Positions 18,052 to 26,369 are shown, counted from the first letter of the stretch. The stretch is 64,000 bases of DNA from Caldicoprobacter algeriensis (GCF_023838525.1 NZ_JAHUQD010000004.1:1-64000); one strand, 5' to 3'. Notes: generated by a model not told the origin, from the sequence alone. Numbers and translations are program-made.

Positions 18052-18111
18052 TTGTATCCCTGGCCTCGCTTGAACGTCACACAGGCAATCACGAAAACGC
18101 AGGGGATACAA
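18052..18111. repeat. Inverted repeat of unexplained region between HEPN gene and Cys-rich gene
   Basis: TTGTATCCCTG (18052-18062) pairs with CAGGGGATACAA (18100-18111), one bulged base. Together with the nearby GGGTTGTCC at 17986-17994, the stretch 17985-18113 looks like an insertion-element end or a folded RNA, but no transposase sequence is readable in it. A 61-codon open frame here lacks any ribosome site. Confidence 0.3.
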
Positions 18112-18196
18112 CCTGAAATTGCAGCTTGCATCATCGCAATAGCAAAAATATAATAAAAAATGTAAAAAATTTAAAGGAACTGGAAGATGGTCAGAT

Positions 18197-18868
18197 ATGG
18201 AAATGATATATGTTAGCGTAGATCAGGGAGTACCGCGCTATGTTTACACTGGTTGCAAAAACTGCACAAGTACCATTGGCATAAGCCTGTGCGGCATTAA
18301 AAACAGGGGCTGCTGCTATTATTACCCCAGGTTCACACTTTTGGACATACAGAGGATGGCCAGGTCACTGGAAGGATTGTGGGTCCTGGAGACCATAAGG
18401 CGGCTTCCTTCTGTCGAGATACACCCTTTTGAGATTTATGCCAGGGGATATTTTGATGAGGAAGGCTATATAAGATACATGGAAAGCGGGAATAAGATTG
18501 ACGCAGGAAGTATCCAGGACCATTCCATATTCTTTAAAGCCTGTCCCTTTGTCAAGAGCGGCTATGGCTGCACCCTTCCACCGCGCTACCGGACGTATGT
18601 CTGCAACTTCTTCCTGTGCGATGAGGTGATAGAAAAGATAAAAGGCAACAGCTCTTTTGAAGCTTATATCAAAGAAAGGGAAAGATATGTAAGGTGGGTG
18701 GAGTGGGAAAACACCTCCTTAAAGGAAATACTCTTTGAAAACAAGCTTGACCTCGTCAAGGACTTTGATGGCACCATAAAGCTGTTGCAGGAGATACCGC
18801 TAAATATCTATGATTTCCCTCAACTGCAGCCCATCGTGATAAGTGCAGGGTTCAGCAGGGGAGCTTAA
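18197..18868 (+). CDS. Cysteine-rich protein, possibly metal- or Fe-S-binding, unknown function
   Basis: A 223-residue soluble protein. Eleven cysteines include GCKNCTS near residue 20, LCGIKNRGCCYYYPRF near 33-48, FKACPFVKSGYGCTLP near 113-128 and YVCNFFLCDE near 134. The CxxxxxCC plus later C-x8-C arrangement recalls the YkgJ-type zinc/iron-chelating cysteine cluster, but this is only a resemblance. Start ATG 18197 (a second ATG is at 18203) has GGAA upstream. It converges on the NifX-like gene with 10 bases between stops. Confidence 0.65.
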   Translation: MEMIYVSVDQGVPRYVYTGCKNCTSTIGISLCGIKNRGCCYYYPRFTLLDIQRMARSLEGLWVLETIRRLPSVEIHPFEIYARGYFDEEGYIRYMESGNKIDAGSIQDHSIFFKACPFVKSGYGCTLPPRYRTYVCNFFLCDEVIEKIKGNSSFEAYIKERERYVRWVEWENTSLKEILFENKLDLVKDFDGTIKLLQEIPLNIYDFPQLQPIVISAGFSRGA

Positions 18869-18878
18869 CATCTATCTC

Positions 18879-19211
18879 TCATTCGTGGTGGCAAAAACTC
18901 GCTCCACCTTTAAGGGTGCCTGCAAGGAGCTTTTGTATAACCTCCTCAACGCTGCCCTCCACTCCTGTTATTACATCAATGCCATATTCCTCCAATAATT
19001 GAATCGCCTGTTTGCCTATACCACCACAAAGAATACAATTTACACCCTGGTCATGTAAAAACCTTGGTATAAACCCGGGAGAGTGACCTGGATTGTCTAT
19101 TACCCTACTGGTGGTAACTTTCCTGTTTTCAATGTCTATTAAAACATATTTTTCGCATCTGCCAAAATGAGGAGACACATATCCCTGATCAGCTGAAATC
19201 GCGTACCTCAT
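18879..19211 (-). CDS. NifB/NifX-type dinitrogenase iron-molybdenum cofactor-binding-like protein
   Basis: A 110-residue small alpha/beta protein of the NifX/orange-protein family. MRYAISADQGYVSPHFGRCEKYVLID and the later ILCGGIGKQAIQLLEEYGIDVITG (given in part as CGGIGKQAIQLL) are characteristic; such proteins bind Fe-S or Mo-Cu-type clusters. Start ATG follows GAAAGGAGAG. It is the last gene of the minus-strand cluster with the ferredoxin-containing ATPases. Nitrogenase genes are absent here, so a nitrogen-fixation role is not implied. Confidence 0.85.
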   Translation of the reverse strand: MRYAISADQGYVSPHFGRCEKYVLIDIENRKVTTSRVIDNPGHSPGFIPRFLHDQGVNCILCGGIGKQAIQLLEEYGIDVITGVEGSVEEVIQKLLAGTLKGGASFCHHE

Positions 19212-19301
19212 AATTTTATCTCTCCTTTCACAATCGTCAAAATGATAAAAATTTGAAAATTTTGGGAGGAGAACCCCGGAAGTTTCCCCTCCCCAACCGA
19301 T

Positions 19302-19697
19302 TTATTTATCGTCTTCTTTTTCTGACTCCTCAATTTCTTTTATCCTGTCCTGTATATCCTGCAGCTGCTGTTTGAGCAGCTCAGCCTGCTCTTTCAAGAT
19401 GTCAATTTCTTTGAGCTGGCCCGCATCGCCCACATAATAAGGGTATGCATAAGGGTTGACCCAGCCGCCAAAGGCGGGATAGCCGTAAGCTGCCCGTATC
19501 CAGCCAGGAAGGCCGGTAGCCCAAAACCAGTGCCTGTAGCCCCGTCCCCTGCCGCGCCCGAAAAAGCGCAGGGCAAACCACCATCCACCCGGTATGGGAT
19601 TCATATATCCAGGTACAGGATAACCGGCACAAAAGCCTGCTCCTCTACCTGTCATTGGCCCCAATCCATCTGGACCAGTCCCATCTCCCCTCGGCAT
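19302..19697 (-). CDS. DUF5320-like Gly-rich protein with C-terminal coiled coil
   Basis: A 131-residue protein with the signature MPRGDGTGPDGLGPMTGRG at the start, then Gly/Trp/Tyr-rich sequence and a coiled coil at about 100-125 (EIDILKEQAELLKQQLQDIQ). ATG 19697 follows AGGAGGTG and is preferred over GTG 19706. Family members accompany NifX-like proteins and Mrp ATPases in anaerobes; the role is unknown. A paralogue lies just upstream. Confidence 0.8.
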   Translation of the reverse strand: MPRGDGTGPDGLGPMTGRGAGFCAGYPVPGYMNPIPGGWWFALRFFGRGRGRGYRHWFWATGLPGWIRAAYGYPAFGGWVNPYAYPYYVGDAGQLKEIDILKEQAELLKQQLQDIQDRIKEIEESEKEDDK

Positions 19698-19782
19698 GCT
19701 GTTCACCTCCTTTCCTTTTATAACTGGTATCTTTTTTGTTATCAGCTTCTGCAGTCTTTATATATTAAATTTGTATCAACGC

Positions 19783-20109
19783 TTACCACCACATCCATCT
19801 TCTGCCGCAAAGCCATCTACCCCGTCTGCGACCCACTCCACCAAAGAAGAATGGCCTTCCCCATAGAGCAAATCCGAGAAAATTTTTCCACATGTACAAA
19901 GGATAAAATTTCCTTAAGCTAAACAATGGGTAAAACCTCACAAACGGAAATGTTCTATAAGGATATCTCAAAAGTTCTGGCCAATATTTTTTAGGAGCTC
20001 TATTGGTGGGGTCCGCAATGGTGTCGTTTAAAGGGACTACGCAGTATCCCCGCCCTCTGCCAGTCATGGGCCCTTGCCCCAGAGGTCCCGTTCCATCAAA
20101 GCCGGGCAT
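19783..20109 (-). CDS. DUF5320-like protein, second copy
   Basis: A 108-residue protein opening MPGFDGTGPLGQGPMTGRG, the same signature as its neighbour but with a divergent aromatic, basic remainder and no coiled coil; it ends GRRRGRWLCGRRWMWW. ATG 20109 follows GGGGGTG, so the upstream extension to 20172 is discarded. Part of the same operon, 73 bases after the ATPase gene. Confidence 0.75.
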   Translation of the reverse strand: MPGFDGTGPLGQGPMTGRGRGYCVVPLNDTIADPTNRAPKKYWPELLRYPYRTFPFVRFYPLFSLRKFYPLYMWKNFLGFALWGRPFFFGGVGRRRGRWLCGRRWMWW

Positions 20110-20181
20110 AAGATACACCCCCTTCTTCCCTTTTTTGAAATGCAGGTGACAGTAAAGACATATGTAACGCAATTCTTTCTT

Positions 20182-21048
20182 TCACACAGTCAGCTTTTTC
20201 AGTTCATCCACAAGCCTGTGCCACAATTTTACCACCTCATCGGTAAACTCGACGTTCCCTGCCTCCACTGGCGTCTTAAAGTTTTTCAACGCCTCGACAA
20301 TGGCAGGGTCAAACGGTATTTTCCCTATCACCGGAAAACCGTTTTGTTGGCAAAAACGCTCAATTTGTTCGGTTATCTCTGGGTTTAAGTCATATTTGTT
20401 TATGCATACGAAAGCAGGAATTCCAAAGTGCCGCGCCACATCCAGAACTCTTTCAAGGTCGCTAAGTCCGGACATTGTAGGCTCAGTTACGGCAACGACG
20501 GCGTCAGCCCCGGTAATCGATGCTATAACTGGACAGCCTATGCCGGGAGAGCCGTCTATCAAAAGCCATTCCTCCCCTTTGCATTGCCCTTCGGCACTCT
20601 TTCTCACCTCGGTGACCAGCTTCCCCGAACCTTCTCCACCGATGTCCAGCAATGCATACGAAAAAGTTCCTCTGTCAGTGCTGGAAACATATACCTCCCC
20701 TGTTTTTTCGTCGTCTAAGCGTATGGCATTGCAGGGACATACCAGAGCACATACCCCACACCCCTCACACTTCATAGGAAGCACTTCCAGCTTTTTGCTT
20801 ATTGCTCCGAATCTGCACACCTGCCAGCATCTGCCACATTGCATGCAAACCGAATAGTCGATAACAGCTTTTTTGCCTCCAAAATAATCCCTTCGTTCTA
20901 TACTTTCTCCCTTTATAAGAATATGGAGATTGGGCGTTTCCACATCGCAGTCGGCCATCATCTTATTGTGTACGATAAGGCTTAAAGAGGAAACTACGGT
21001 ACTCTTTCCAGTTCCACCCTTGCCGCTTATAAAAACCACCTGTTTCAT
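20182..21048 (-). CDS. MinD/Mrp-like ATPase with inserted 2[4Fe-4S] ferredoxin domain (copy 2)
   Basis: A 288-residue P-loop ATPase. The deviant Walker A KGGTGKST is at residues 10-17; residues about 60-115 are a ferredoxin insert with CMQCGRCWQVC and CEGCGVCALVC; the switch DGSPGIGCPV follows near 165. Proteins of this design occur as pairs in orange-protein (orp) clusters. Its ATG overlaps the stop of the first copy (ATGA), so the two are made in step. It probably loads or inserts metal clusters using ATP; substrate unknown. Confidence 0.9.
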   Translation of the reverse strand: MKQVVFISGKGGTGKSTVVSSLSLIVHNKMMADCDVETPNLHILIKGESIERRDYFGGKKAVIDYSVCMQCGRCWQVCRFGAISKKLEVLPMKCEGCGVCALVCPCNAIRLDDEKTGEVYVSSTDRGTFSYALLDIGGEGSGKLVTEVRKSAEGQCKGEEWLLIDGSPGIGCPVIASITGADAVVAVTEPTMSGLSDLERVLDVARHFGIPAFVCINKYDLNPEITEQIERFCQQNGFPVIGKIPFDPAIVEALKNFKTPVEAGNVEFTDEVVKLWHRLVDELKKLTV

Positions 21049-21875
21049 TTATTGCTACCCCTTTTCACTTTTTCGTACAGCAATGCCAATCGAGCCCTCC
21101 ATTCATCGTCCACGTCAATCGGAAGAATACCTTGTGAATAGGCTTTAGCCACTTCCACCGAAAACGGCAATTTCACAAGCACATCAATACCTCTTTTTTC
21201 GCAGAACTCATCTATTAAATCCACCCCTTCAGAGGCCTTATTTGTAACCACTCCAAACGGAATACCCATACGCTCCATGAGCTTTACAGCTATTTCCAGG
21301 TCGTACAACCCAAAAGGGGTGGGCTCGGTCACCAGTATGCAGTAATCACAGCCTTCAATCGCATGTACGACGCTGCACGAAACGCCTGGCGGGCAGTCCA
21401 GTATTGGATGCGCATCTTCTTTCAAATTCCTTTTAAGCTCATCTACTATGGGCACACCTGTTGATTCACCGGTATTGAGCCTTCCATGAATAAATGCCCC
21501 ATCTTGGCTGATTTCAACCACGCCTATCTGTCTTGGCACCTCCTTTATGGCGCCTTCCGGACAGGCGATGGTACAAGCTCCACAATAATGGCATATCTCG
21601 GGAAATACAAGCACTTTGCCGCGCACCACAGCAATGGCGTTAAACTGACAAACCCGGGCACATAGACCACAGCCGGTACACTTTTGCACATCCACCGTAG
21701 GAACCAATAGCTCTACCGAGATGCTTTTTCCTATCCGAGGCCTTAAAAATATGTAGCCATTTGGTTCCTCCACATCACAGTCAACATACTGGCTGCCAGG
21801 AATCAAGGCTGCCAGGCTGACAGATACCGCCGTTTTGCCGGTACCTCCCTTACCACTTAAAACAGCTATTTTCAT
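21045..21875 (-). CDS. MinD/Mrp-like ATPase with inserted 2[4Fe-4S] ferredoxin domain (copy 1)
   Basis: A 276-residue paralogue of the following gene: MKIAVLSGKGGTGKTAVSV holds the Walker A; CTGCGLCARVC and CHYCGACTIAC give two 4Fe-4S clusters at about 62-100; LDCPPGVSCSVVHA is the switch. ATG 21875 overlaps the TGA of the NifX-like gene (ATGA), which decides the start. The two copies differ in sequence enough to suggest a heterodimer rather than a recent duplication. Confidence 0.9.
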   Translation of the reverse strand: MKIAVLSGKGGTGKTAVSVSLAALIPGSQYVDCDVEEPNGYIFLRPRIGKSISVELLVPTVDVQKCTGCGLCARVCQFNAIAVVRGKVLVFPEICHYCGACTIACPEGAIKEVPRQIGVVEISQDGAFIHGRLNTGESTGVPIVDELKRNLKEDAHPILDCPPGVSCSVVHAIEGCDYCILVTEPTPFGLYDLEIAVKLMERMGIPFGVVTNKASEGVDLIDEFCEKRGIDVLVKLPFSVEVAKAYSQGILPIDVDDEWRARLALLYEKVKRGSNK

Positions 21876-22252
21876 ACCTGCCTCCACCCAAATCCTTTGC
21901 CATAATGGGGCGGTACGCTGTCTTCAATCTTGTCCAGCAAACCTTTTTTGAGCCTCTCCACGTTTTCCTTTACAGAACCGTTTACGCCTCTGTACACGCC
22001 TATACCGACTGCCTTCAAAACATTCATGGCATTTGGCCCTATGTTACCTGTGACCACCGCATCCACACCTTTATCCACCATAAGCTGGCTGGCAGTTACA
22101 CCGGCTCCCCCGCCTGTAAAAGCCGCATCATTCCTGATACATTCAAATTCCATGCTATCGGTATCAACTAGCACAAAGAAGGCTGCTCGACCAAATCTTG
22201 GGTCCAGCGGGCTTTCCACGGAATTGCCAGTTGCTGTAACACAGACTTTCAT
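21872..22252 (-). CDS. NifX/orange-protein-family protein, first gene of cluster
   Basis: A 126-residue NifB/NifX-type protein: MKVCVTATGNSVESPLDPRFG and the later VTGNIGPNAMNVLKAVGIGVYRG. It has a C-terminal extension compared with the copy at 18879. Start ATG follows GGGGAGG. The gene is first after a strong promoter carrying GCATATG-type palindromes and is coupled by ATGA to the first ATPase gene. Confidence 0.85.
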   Translation of the reverse strand: MKVCVTATGNSVESPLDPRFGRAAFFVLVDTDSMEFECIRNDAAFTGGGAGVTASQLMVDKGVDAVVTGNIGPNAMNVLKAVGIGVYRGVNGSVKENVERLKKGLLDKIEDSVPPHYGKGFGWRQV

Positions 22253-22347
22253 GCACTTTCCTCCCCTGGAAGTATCCTGGAAAACAAAGCTTATTTTGCC
22301 TTTTCGACTCCACTTGTTTTCATTTAAAGTTTCTCAAAAACCATTTT

Positions 22348-22395
22348 GAGCATATGCTCTAAATATATTCTATTTATATTATGGGCATATGTCAA
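22348..22395 (-). promoter_or_regulatory. Promoter with two GCATATG operators for the NifX-ATPase operon
   Basis: Minus strand: TTGACA (22395-22390), 17-base spacer, TAGAAT (22372-22367). The perfect palindrome GAGCATATGCTC (22348-22359) sits at the expected transcription start, and GGCATATGTC (22384-22393) overlaps the -35 box. The same core occurs at the Mrp promoter at 23548-23563. Placement suggests repression by a shared regulator, not encoded in this window as far as I can tell. Confidence 0.6.
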
Positions 22396-22477
22396 TAATT
22401 TTACGCAAAAAAAAATTTTGAAAAATTTTTGCTCGAAATTACCTTGGTGACCTCCCCTAGATAAATTGAGGGGAATC

Positions 22478-23287
22478 CTAAAACTGCTCCATAAATCTTT
22501 CGGCAACCGGTTTGAAAAAGTCAGGATACAGGTGATGTACCAGCTCGATTCGCCCTTCGTCGCCCAACTGCGCTATATCGGGTATAAGAGGCAGGCTGCC
22601 CAGGAAAGGAATCCCCGTCTCCTCTTCCACCTGCTTTCCCTTGCTCCTGCCAAACAATTCTATGACCTCTCCGCATTTAGGGCATTGAAGATAGCTCATG
22701 TTCTCCACAAAGCCCACAACAGGGACGTTCATCGTTTTCGCCATATGTATGGCCTTCCTTACAATCAATCCCACCAGCTCCTGCGGCGAGGTCACCACCA
22801 CTATCCCGTCAAGGGGAAGGAACTGCATGACCGTCAGCGGTGCATCGCCTGTCCCAGGCGGCAGGTCCACCAGCAGGAAATCCAAATCACCCCAGTCCAC
22901 TTCCTCGTAAAACTGTTTGACGACGCCGGATATTAGAGGCCCACGCCATATCACCGGCTGGTCTTCCTTGTCTAGAAGCAAATTTATAGACATGACCTCA
23001 ATGCCTTTAACCGTAACGGCTGGCAGAAGCGCCCCTTCCCTGCTCTTTGCCTTGCCTTTTATGCCGAACAGCTTGGGTATGCTGGGACCGGTGATGTCGG
23101 CATCCAGAATTCCCACTTTATAGCCTTTCTCCTTGAGCCATGTGGCAAGCAGCGCCGTCACCGAGGACTTTCCTACCCCTCCTTTCCCGCTCATCACCGC
23201 AATCACGTGTTTTATATCGCCATACGGGTTGTTGGATTTGGGAATATTTACTTGTTTTGTGTTTGGATTTTGCATTTCCTGTGACAT
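22478..23287 (-). CDS. Mrp/NBP35-family Fe-S cluster carrier ATPase
   Basis: A 269-residue scaffold/transfer ATPase for Fe-S clusters in the cytoplasm. Walker A SGKGGVGKSS lies near residue 35, DADITGPSIPKLFGI near 62-76, LLVDLPPGTGDAPLTVMQ near 130, and the C-terminal CxxC for bridging a cluster is MSYLQCPKCGEV near 190. ATG 23287 follows AAAGGAG and replaces the TTG at 23293. It has its own operator-bearing promoter and a long leader. A weak hairpin CCCCT/AGGGG follows the gene at 22454-22473 without a T-run. Confidence 0.93.
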   Translation of the reverse strand: MSQEMQNPNTKQVNIPKSNNPYGDIKHVIAVMSGKGGVGKSSVTALLATWLKEKGYKVGILDADITGPSIPKLFGIKGKAKSREGALLPAVTVKGIEVMSINLLLDKEDQPVIWRGPLISGVVKQFYEEVDWGDLDFLLVDLPPGTGDAPLTVMQFLPLDGIVVVTSPQELVGLIVRKAIHMAKTMNVPVVGFVENMSYLQCPKCGEVIELFGRSKGKQVEEETGIPFLGSLPLIPDIAQLGDEGRIELVHHLYPDFFKPVAERFMEQF

Positions 23288-23547
23288 ATACAATCTCCTT
23301 TCATTGATTTTGCATTTATTTATGATACGTCAAAAATAGGAAAACAGGCATTGTCCTTTTTGTGTAGTTTAACCCTTTACTCATGCAAAAGAGATGAGCA
23401 ATATTATATTCATTTAAATTTTTTGTAACCGCATAATATTGACACCCTAACTCATATCCAAAGGCAATTCCTCCTCTTTTCGATACAGTACTGTTCAGGC
23501 AACACTATTTCAGCTAACAAAACAGCGGCCTAGGCAAAGCAAAACTT
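23288..23547 (-). other. Long leader of the Mrp gene
   Basis: About 260 bases lie between the inferred start of transcription (about 23560) and the gene. I see no recognisable riboswitch and no reading frame of credible length; a GAGGAGG sequence near 23475 is followed only by a 6-codon frame. The leader may have no function or may hold an unrecognised RNA element. Confidence 0.3.
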
Positions 23548-23595
23548 ATTGGCATATGCCAATTATATTTTAGCCTCATTCTGTCAATCTGTCAA
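23548..23595 (-). promoter_or_regulatory. Promoter with 16-bp palindrome for the Mrp gene
   Basis: Minus strand: TTGACA (23595-23590), 17-base spacer, TAAAAT (23572-23567), followed directly by the perfect palindrome ATTGGCATATGCCAAT (23548-23563) covering the likely start point. A second TTGACA at 23587-23582 and a TATAAT at 23567-23562 are an alternative pairing with a poor 14-base spacer. The palindrome shares GCATATGC with the operon promoter at 22348. Confidence 0.6.
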
Positions 23596-23730
23596 CAATT
23601 ATCAACTTTTAGAATCAGCCTGGTGGTGCCACATTATACTGTAGCCACATGAAAAGCGCCGCCCACCACCTTCCGATTGAAATCAGAAGCAACCAGACAG
23701 CACTTTTGTAATTGCAAGTATAAAAAATTT

Positions 23731-23759
23731 AAAAAGGCACAGTCAATTGTCCTGTGCCT
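23731..23759 (-). terminator. Terminator of the envelope operon
   Basis: Stem AGGCACAG/CTGTGCCT (23735-23742 and 23752-23759) with 9-base loop; on the minus strand it is followed by TTTTT. The stop codon of the PDZ-protein gene (23743) falls in the loop. Confidence 0.75.
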
Positions 23760-24978
23760 CTTTCAAATTATGCCGTATTCGCTTCCACAGCCTGAATATG
23801 ATACCCTTTTGTTCATCCACACGGAAGTATCTGCCAGTGGTACGCGGGACAAATATAATGCCTAGGTCCTCTATGGGATTCTGATAATCCCTGTACTCCA
23901 GGGTTATCACCTTATCCTTGCGCTTCACCTCTGCCCATATGAAGTACATACACTGGCTCAAAACCTCATGCAGCATATCCTCGCTGTTTATATCCCTGCC
24001 GTTTAGCCTCAGCAATATATCCCCGCGCTGTACGCCCATCTTTTGGGCCGAAGACTCAGGGAGTACCTCAAGAACCCTAAGCCCCCTCCATGGCACCGCA
24101 AAAGCCGGCTTGCCCTGCATCTGCTCCCGTTTGCTTAAAATGATGAGCAACTCGTGAAACAGAGGCGCACTCACCGCCGCAACATACTTCATCCAGTAAA
24201 CCCGCGATGAAGCCACAGCCATAATTAAGATTGATGTGCTGTACACCCCCAACCAGAACCCCGACTCCCGCGTCCTTTCGTTCGGCAGCTGGGTTATAGC
24301 AATGTCACCGTATCCCAAAACAGCGACGATGGGCAGAAGGGCAAACACCTGCGCCATGTTTTGTGGCTTAAAAAGCGGCCACCAGTCAGGCATGGCCACA
24401 CCACCACCCGAGGCCAGACTGGCACCGGCTTCCGGAATAACCAGCACCACCAGTGGTATGGGCCACACCTTTTGCATGAGGTATGCCCCAACCGGTTTGA
24501 ACATCCTGTGCTCTATCCATACAGGGAGGCTGTCCTTGTAGCCATCCAGTATGATAAGCAGGCTCTCCATTAGGTGTAATATCCCCACAAGGGCAATTAA
24601 GGACGATACATCTATTTTAGGCCAACCCGTCAACAGGTTAACCAACGAAACTATTCCCCCGGCATAGGAAAAGCATATATACCTTTGATTGAACAGCATC
24701 AAGAAAAGCGCCAGGGGCCAAATAAAAAGTATGGCATTGTAATCGATAGCGATCCCAATCAGCACTATAAGGACGCTGGCCATCAGCCCCACAAGCATGC
24801 CACACAGCACCACGTCAGCAAGCTGAGTAGACACGGGATTGCGCAGAACGCCCAGCCATGACTCTTCCAGCCGCGCATTCCTCTGAATATACAGATAAGC
24901 CACCATCACAATACCTATAAAGAACAGGCTGGTTATAGCCTGCGCAAAAGAGGAAAATATAAGCTTTACTAAGGCCAA
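23743..24978 (-). CDS. Polytopic membrane protein with C-terminal PDZ domain
   Basis: A 411-residue protein with about seven or eight membrane helices in the first 290 residues and a PDZ domain at about 300-380 (GLRVLEVLPESSAQKMGVQRGDIL in part as VLPESSAQKMGVQRGDILL). The layout is like MinJ of Bacillus, a polar/septal organiser, but homology cannot be confirmed here. TTG 24978 follows GGGGGTC. Twelve bases separate it from ctpA, placing it last in the ftsEX-hydrolase-protease operon, so an envelope or division role is likely. Confidence 0.75.
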   Translation of the reverse strand: MALVKLIFSSFAQAITSLFFIGIVMVAYLYIQRNARLEESWLGVLRNPVSTQLADVVLCGMLVGLMASVLIVLIGIAIDYNAILFIWPLALFLMLFNQRYICFSYAGGIVSLVNLLTGWPKIDVSSLIALVGILHLMESLLIILDGYKDSLPVWIEHRMFKPVGAYLMQKVWPIPLVVLVIPEAGASLASGGGVAMPDWWPLFKPQNMAQVFALLPIVAVLGYGDIAITQLPNERTRESGFWLGVYSTSILIMAVASSRVYWMKYVAAVSAPLFHELLIILSKREQMQGKPAFAVPWRGLRVLEVLPESSAQKMGVQRGDILLRLNGRDINSEDMLHEVLSQCMYFIWAEVKRKDKVITLEYRDYQNPIEDLGIIFVPRTTGRYFRVDEQKGIIFRLWKRIRHNLKEAQDN

Positions 24979-24990
24979 ACCAAAGACCCC

Positions 24991-26235
24991 CTACTTCTTC
25001 TCGCTGAGCATCTTTCTTATCTCCTCAATACCCTTTTGCAGCTGAGTATCAAGTTCCACGGGTAGCTCCTTACTAGGATTTTCTTTTAAAAACTTCTTGG
25101 CCTCCTCGCTCAGGTCAACATCGATATCGGGTACGACGCCTTTTTGATGTATACCCCTTCCCTTTGGAGTGAAATATTTGGCAACCGTTATCTTGAGAGC
25201 CGACCCATCTCTGAAGGGACCGCGCAATCCCTGAACCAACCCCTTACCAAAGGTGGTTTTACCGATTATGGTACCTACACCATAATCCTGAATAGCACCT
25301 GACAACACTTCGGAAGCACTGGCGCTGTATTCATTGACAAGCACCACTAAGGGAATACCCAGATATTCTTTATCGGAATAGTACTTTTCGCCTCTTCCCT
25401 GGCGGTTTTCGCTGTACACGATTAAACCCTCTGGCAACAGCATATCAGCAATCTCAGTACATGCCTGAAGCAGGCCGCCGGGATTGCCGCGCAAATCCAG
25501 GACAAGCCCCTTCATCCCCTGGCCTTTGAGCTCCTCAACGGCATTTTTGAAATTTTTGGGCGAGTTCTCATCAAATTGGTACAGCCATATATAGCCGATT
25601 CCATCGCCTATCATCCTGTATTCCATGTCAGGAATCTCAATAACCGCACGCTCCAGAGTAAAGTTGAGGGGCTGGCCATCCCTCAAGATGGTGATATTTA
25701 CCTTTGTGCCCGGCTCTCCCTTCATCATGCTGACCGCCTTATCCAGTTCACTTCCGGTTACTTCTAGATCCTCAACCTTGATGATCTTGTCCCCCTGCTG
25801 TATTCCAGCTTTGGCAGCAGGGCTGTCCTTAAAAGCTCTGACGACGGTTATGAGGTTGTCTTTCTCATCCACCGTAACCATAAGGCCCACGCCCGCGTAG
25901 CTGCCCTGCGTCTGCACGATAAATTCCTTGTACTCCTCCGCCGTAAAATAAGTGGTATAGGGGTCGCCCAGAGCGGCGGCCATGCCCTTTATGGCACCAA
26001 CAAACAGCTTATCCTGATCAGGCTCCTCTATATAGTCCCTCTCAATGGTCTGCCTCACTTCTTCAAGCATCTGGTACTTTTCCAGCAGCTGATATACTTC
26101 CCTGCTTACCACATACCTGTTTCCACTTTGAATGTCGATATACTTGCTGACTTGAAGGGTTAAAAAGGATGAAAAAAATGCGGTGATGATAATGATGACA
26201 ACTGCTCCCCATGCAGCGGCTTTCTTGCTTATCAT
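24991..26235 (-). CDS. ctpA: Carboxyl-terminal processing protease, S41 family
   Basis: Membrane-anchored serine protease of 414 residues acting outside the cytoplasm. Residues 7-27 are a signal anchor. A PDZ domain spans about 95-170 (GIQQGDKIIKVEDLEV). The catalytic domain has YSASASEVLSGAIQ with the nucleophilic Ser and GKTTFGKGLVQ with the Lys general base near residues 320-350. Start ATG follows GGAGGAATATTCC. Relatives cleave cell-wall hydrolase regulators or sporulation signals; here the neighbouring M23 protein is a possible substrate. Confidence 0.93.
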   Translation of the reverse strand: MISKKAAAWGAVVIIIITAFFSSFLTLQVSKYIDIQSGNRYVVSREVYQLLEKYQMLEEVRQTIERDYIEEPDQDKLFVGAIKGMAAALGDPYTTYFTAEEYKEFIVQTQGSYAGVGLMVTVDEKDNLITVVRAFKDSPAAKAGIQQGDKIIKVEDLEVTGSELDKAVSMMKGEPGTKVNITILRDGQPLNFTLERAVIEIPDMEYRMIGDGIGYIWLYQFDENSPKNFKNAVEELKGQGMKGLVLDLRGNPGGLLQACTEIADMLLPEGLIVYSENRQGRGEKYYSDKEYLGIPLVVLVNEYSASASEVLSGAIQDYGVGTIIGKTTFGKGLVQGLRGPFRDGSALKITVAKYFTPKGRGIHQKGVVPDIDVDLSEEAKKFLKENPSKELPVELDTQLQKGIEEIRKMLSEKK

Positions 26236-26369
26236 CTAGGAATATTCCTCCTTAATACTGATTACAAATATTGTCAACATAAAATTATATATACTTGGAT
26301 TTTGGCTTTATTATACCATCTTCTCAAGACTTTTCAAAATACTTTTTTGAATTTTTTAAATAACAAAAC

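Noticed and set aside
17926-18111. 61-codon minus-strand frame before the HEPN gene
   Set aside because: No ribosome site, odd composition, and it lies across an inverted repeat.
22324-22506. 60-codon minus-strand frame MPKDLWSSF and so on
   Set aside because: It crosses the promoter and operators of the NifX operon and the end of the Mrp gene and has no ribosome site.
23600-23730. Possible gene remnant between the Mrp promoter and PDZ gene
   Set aside because: All frames carry stops and no family resemblance could be read.
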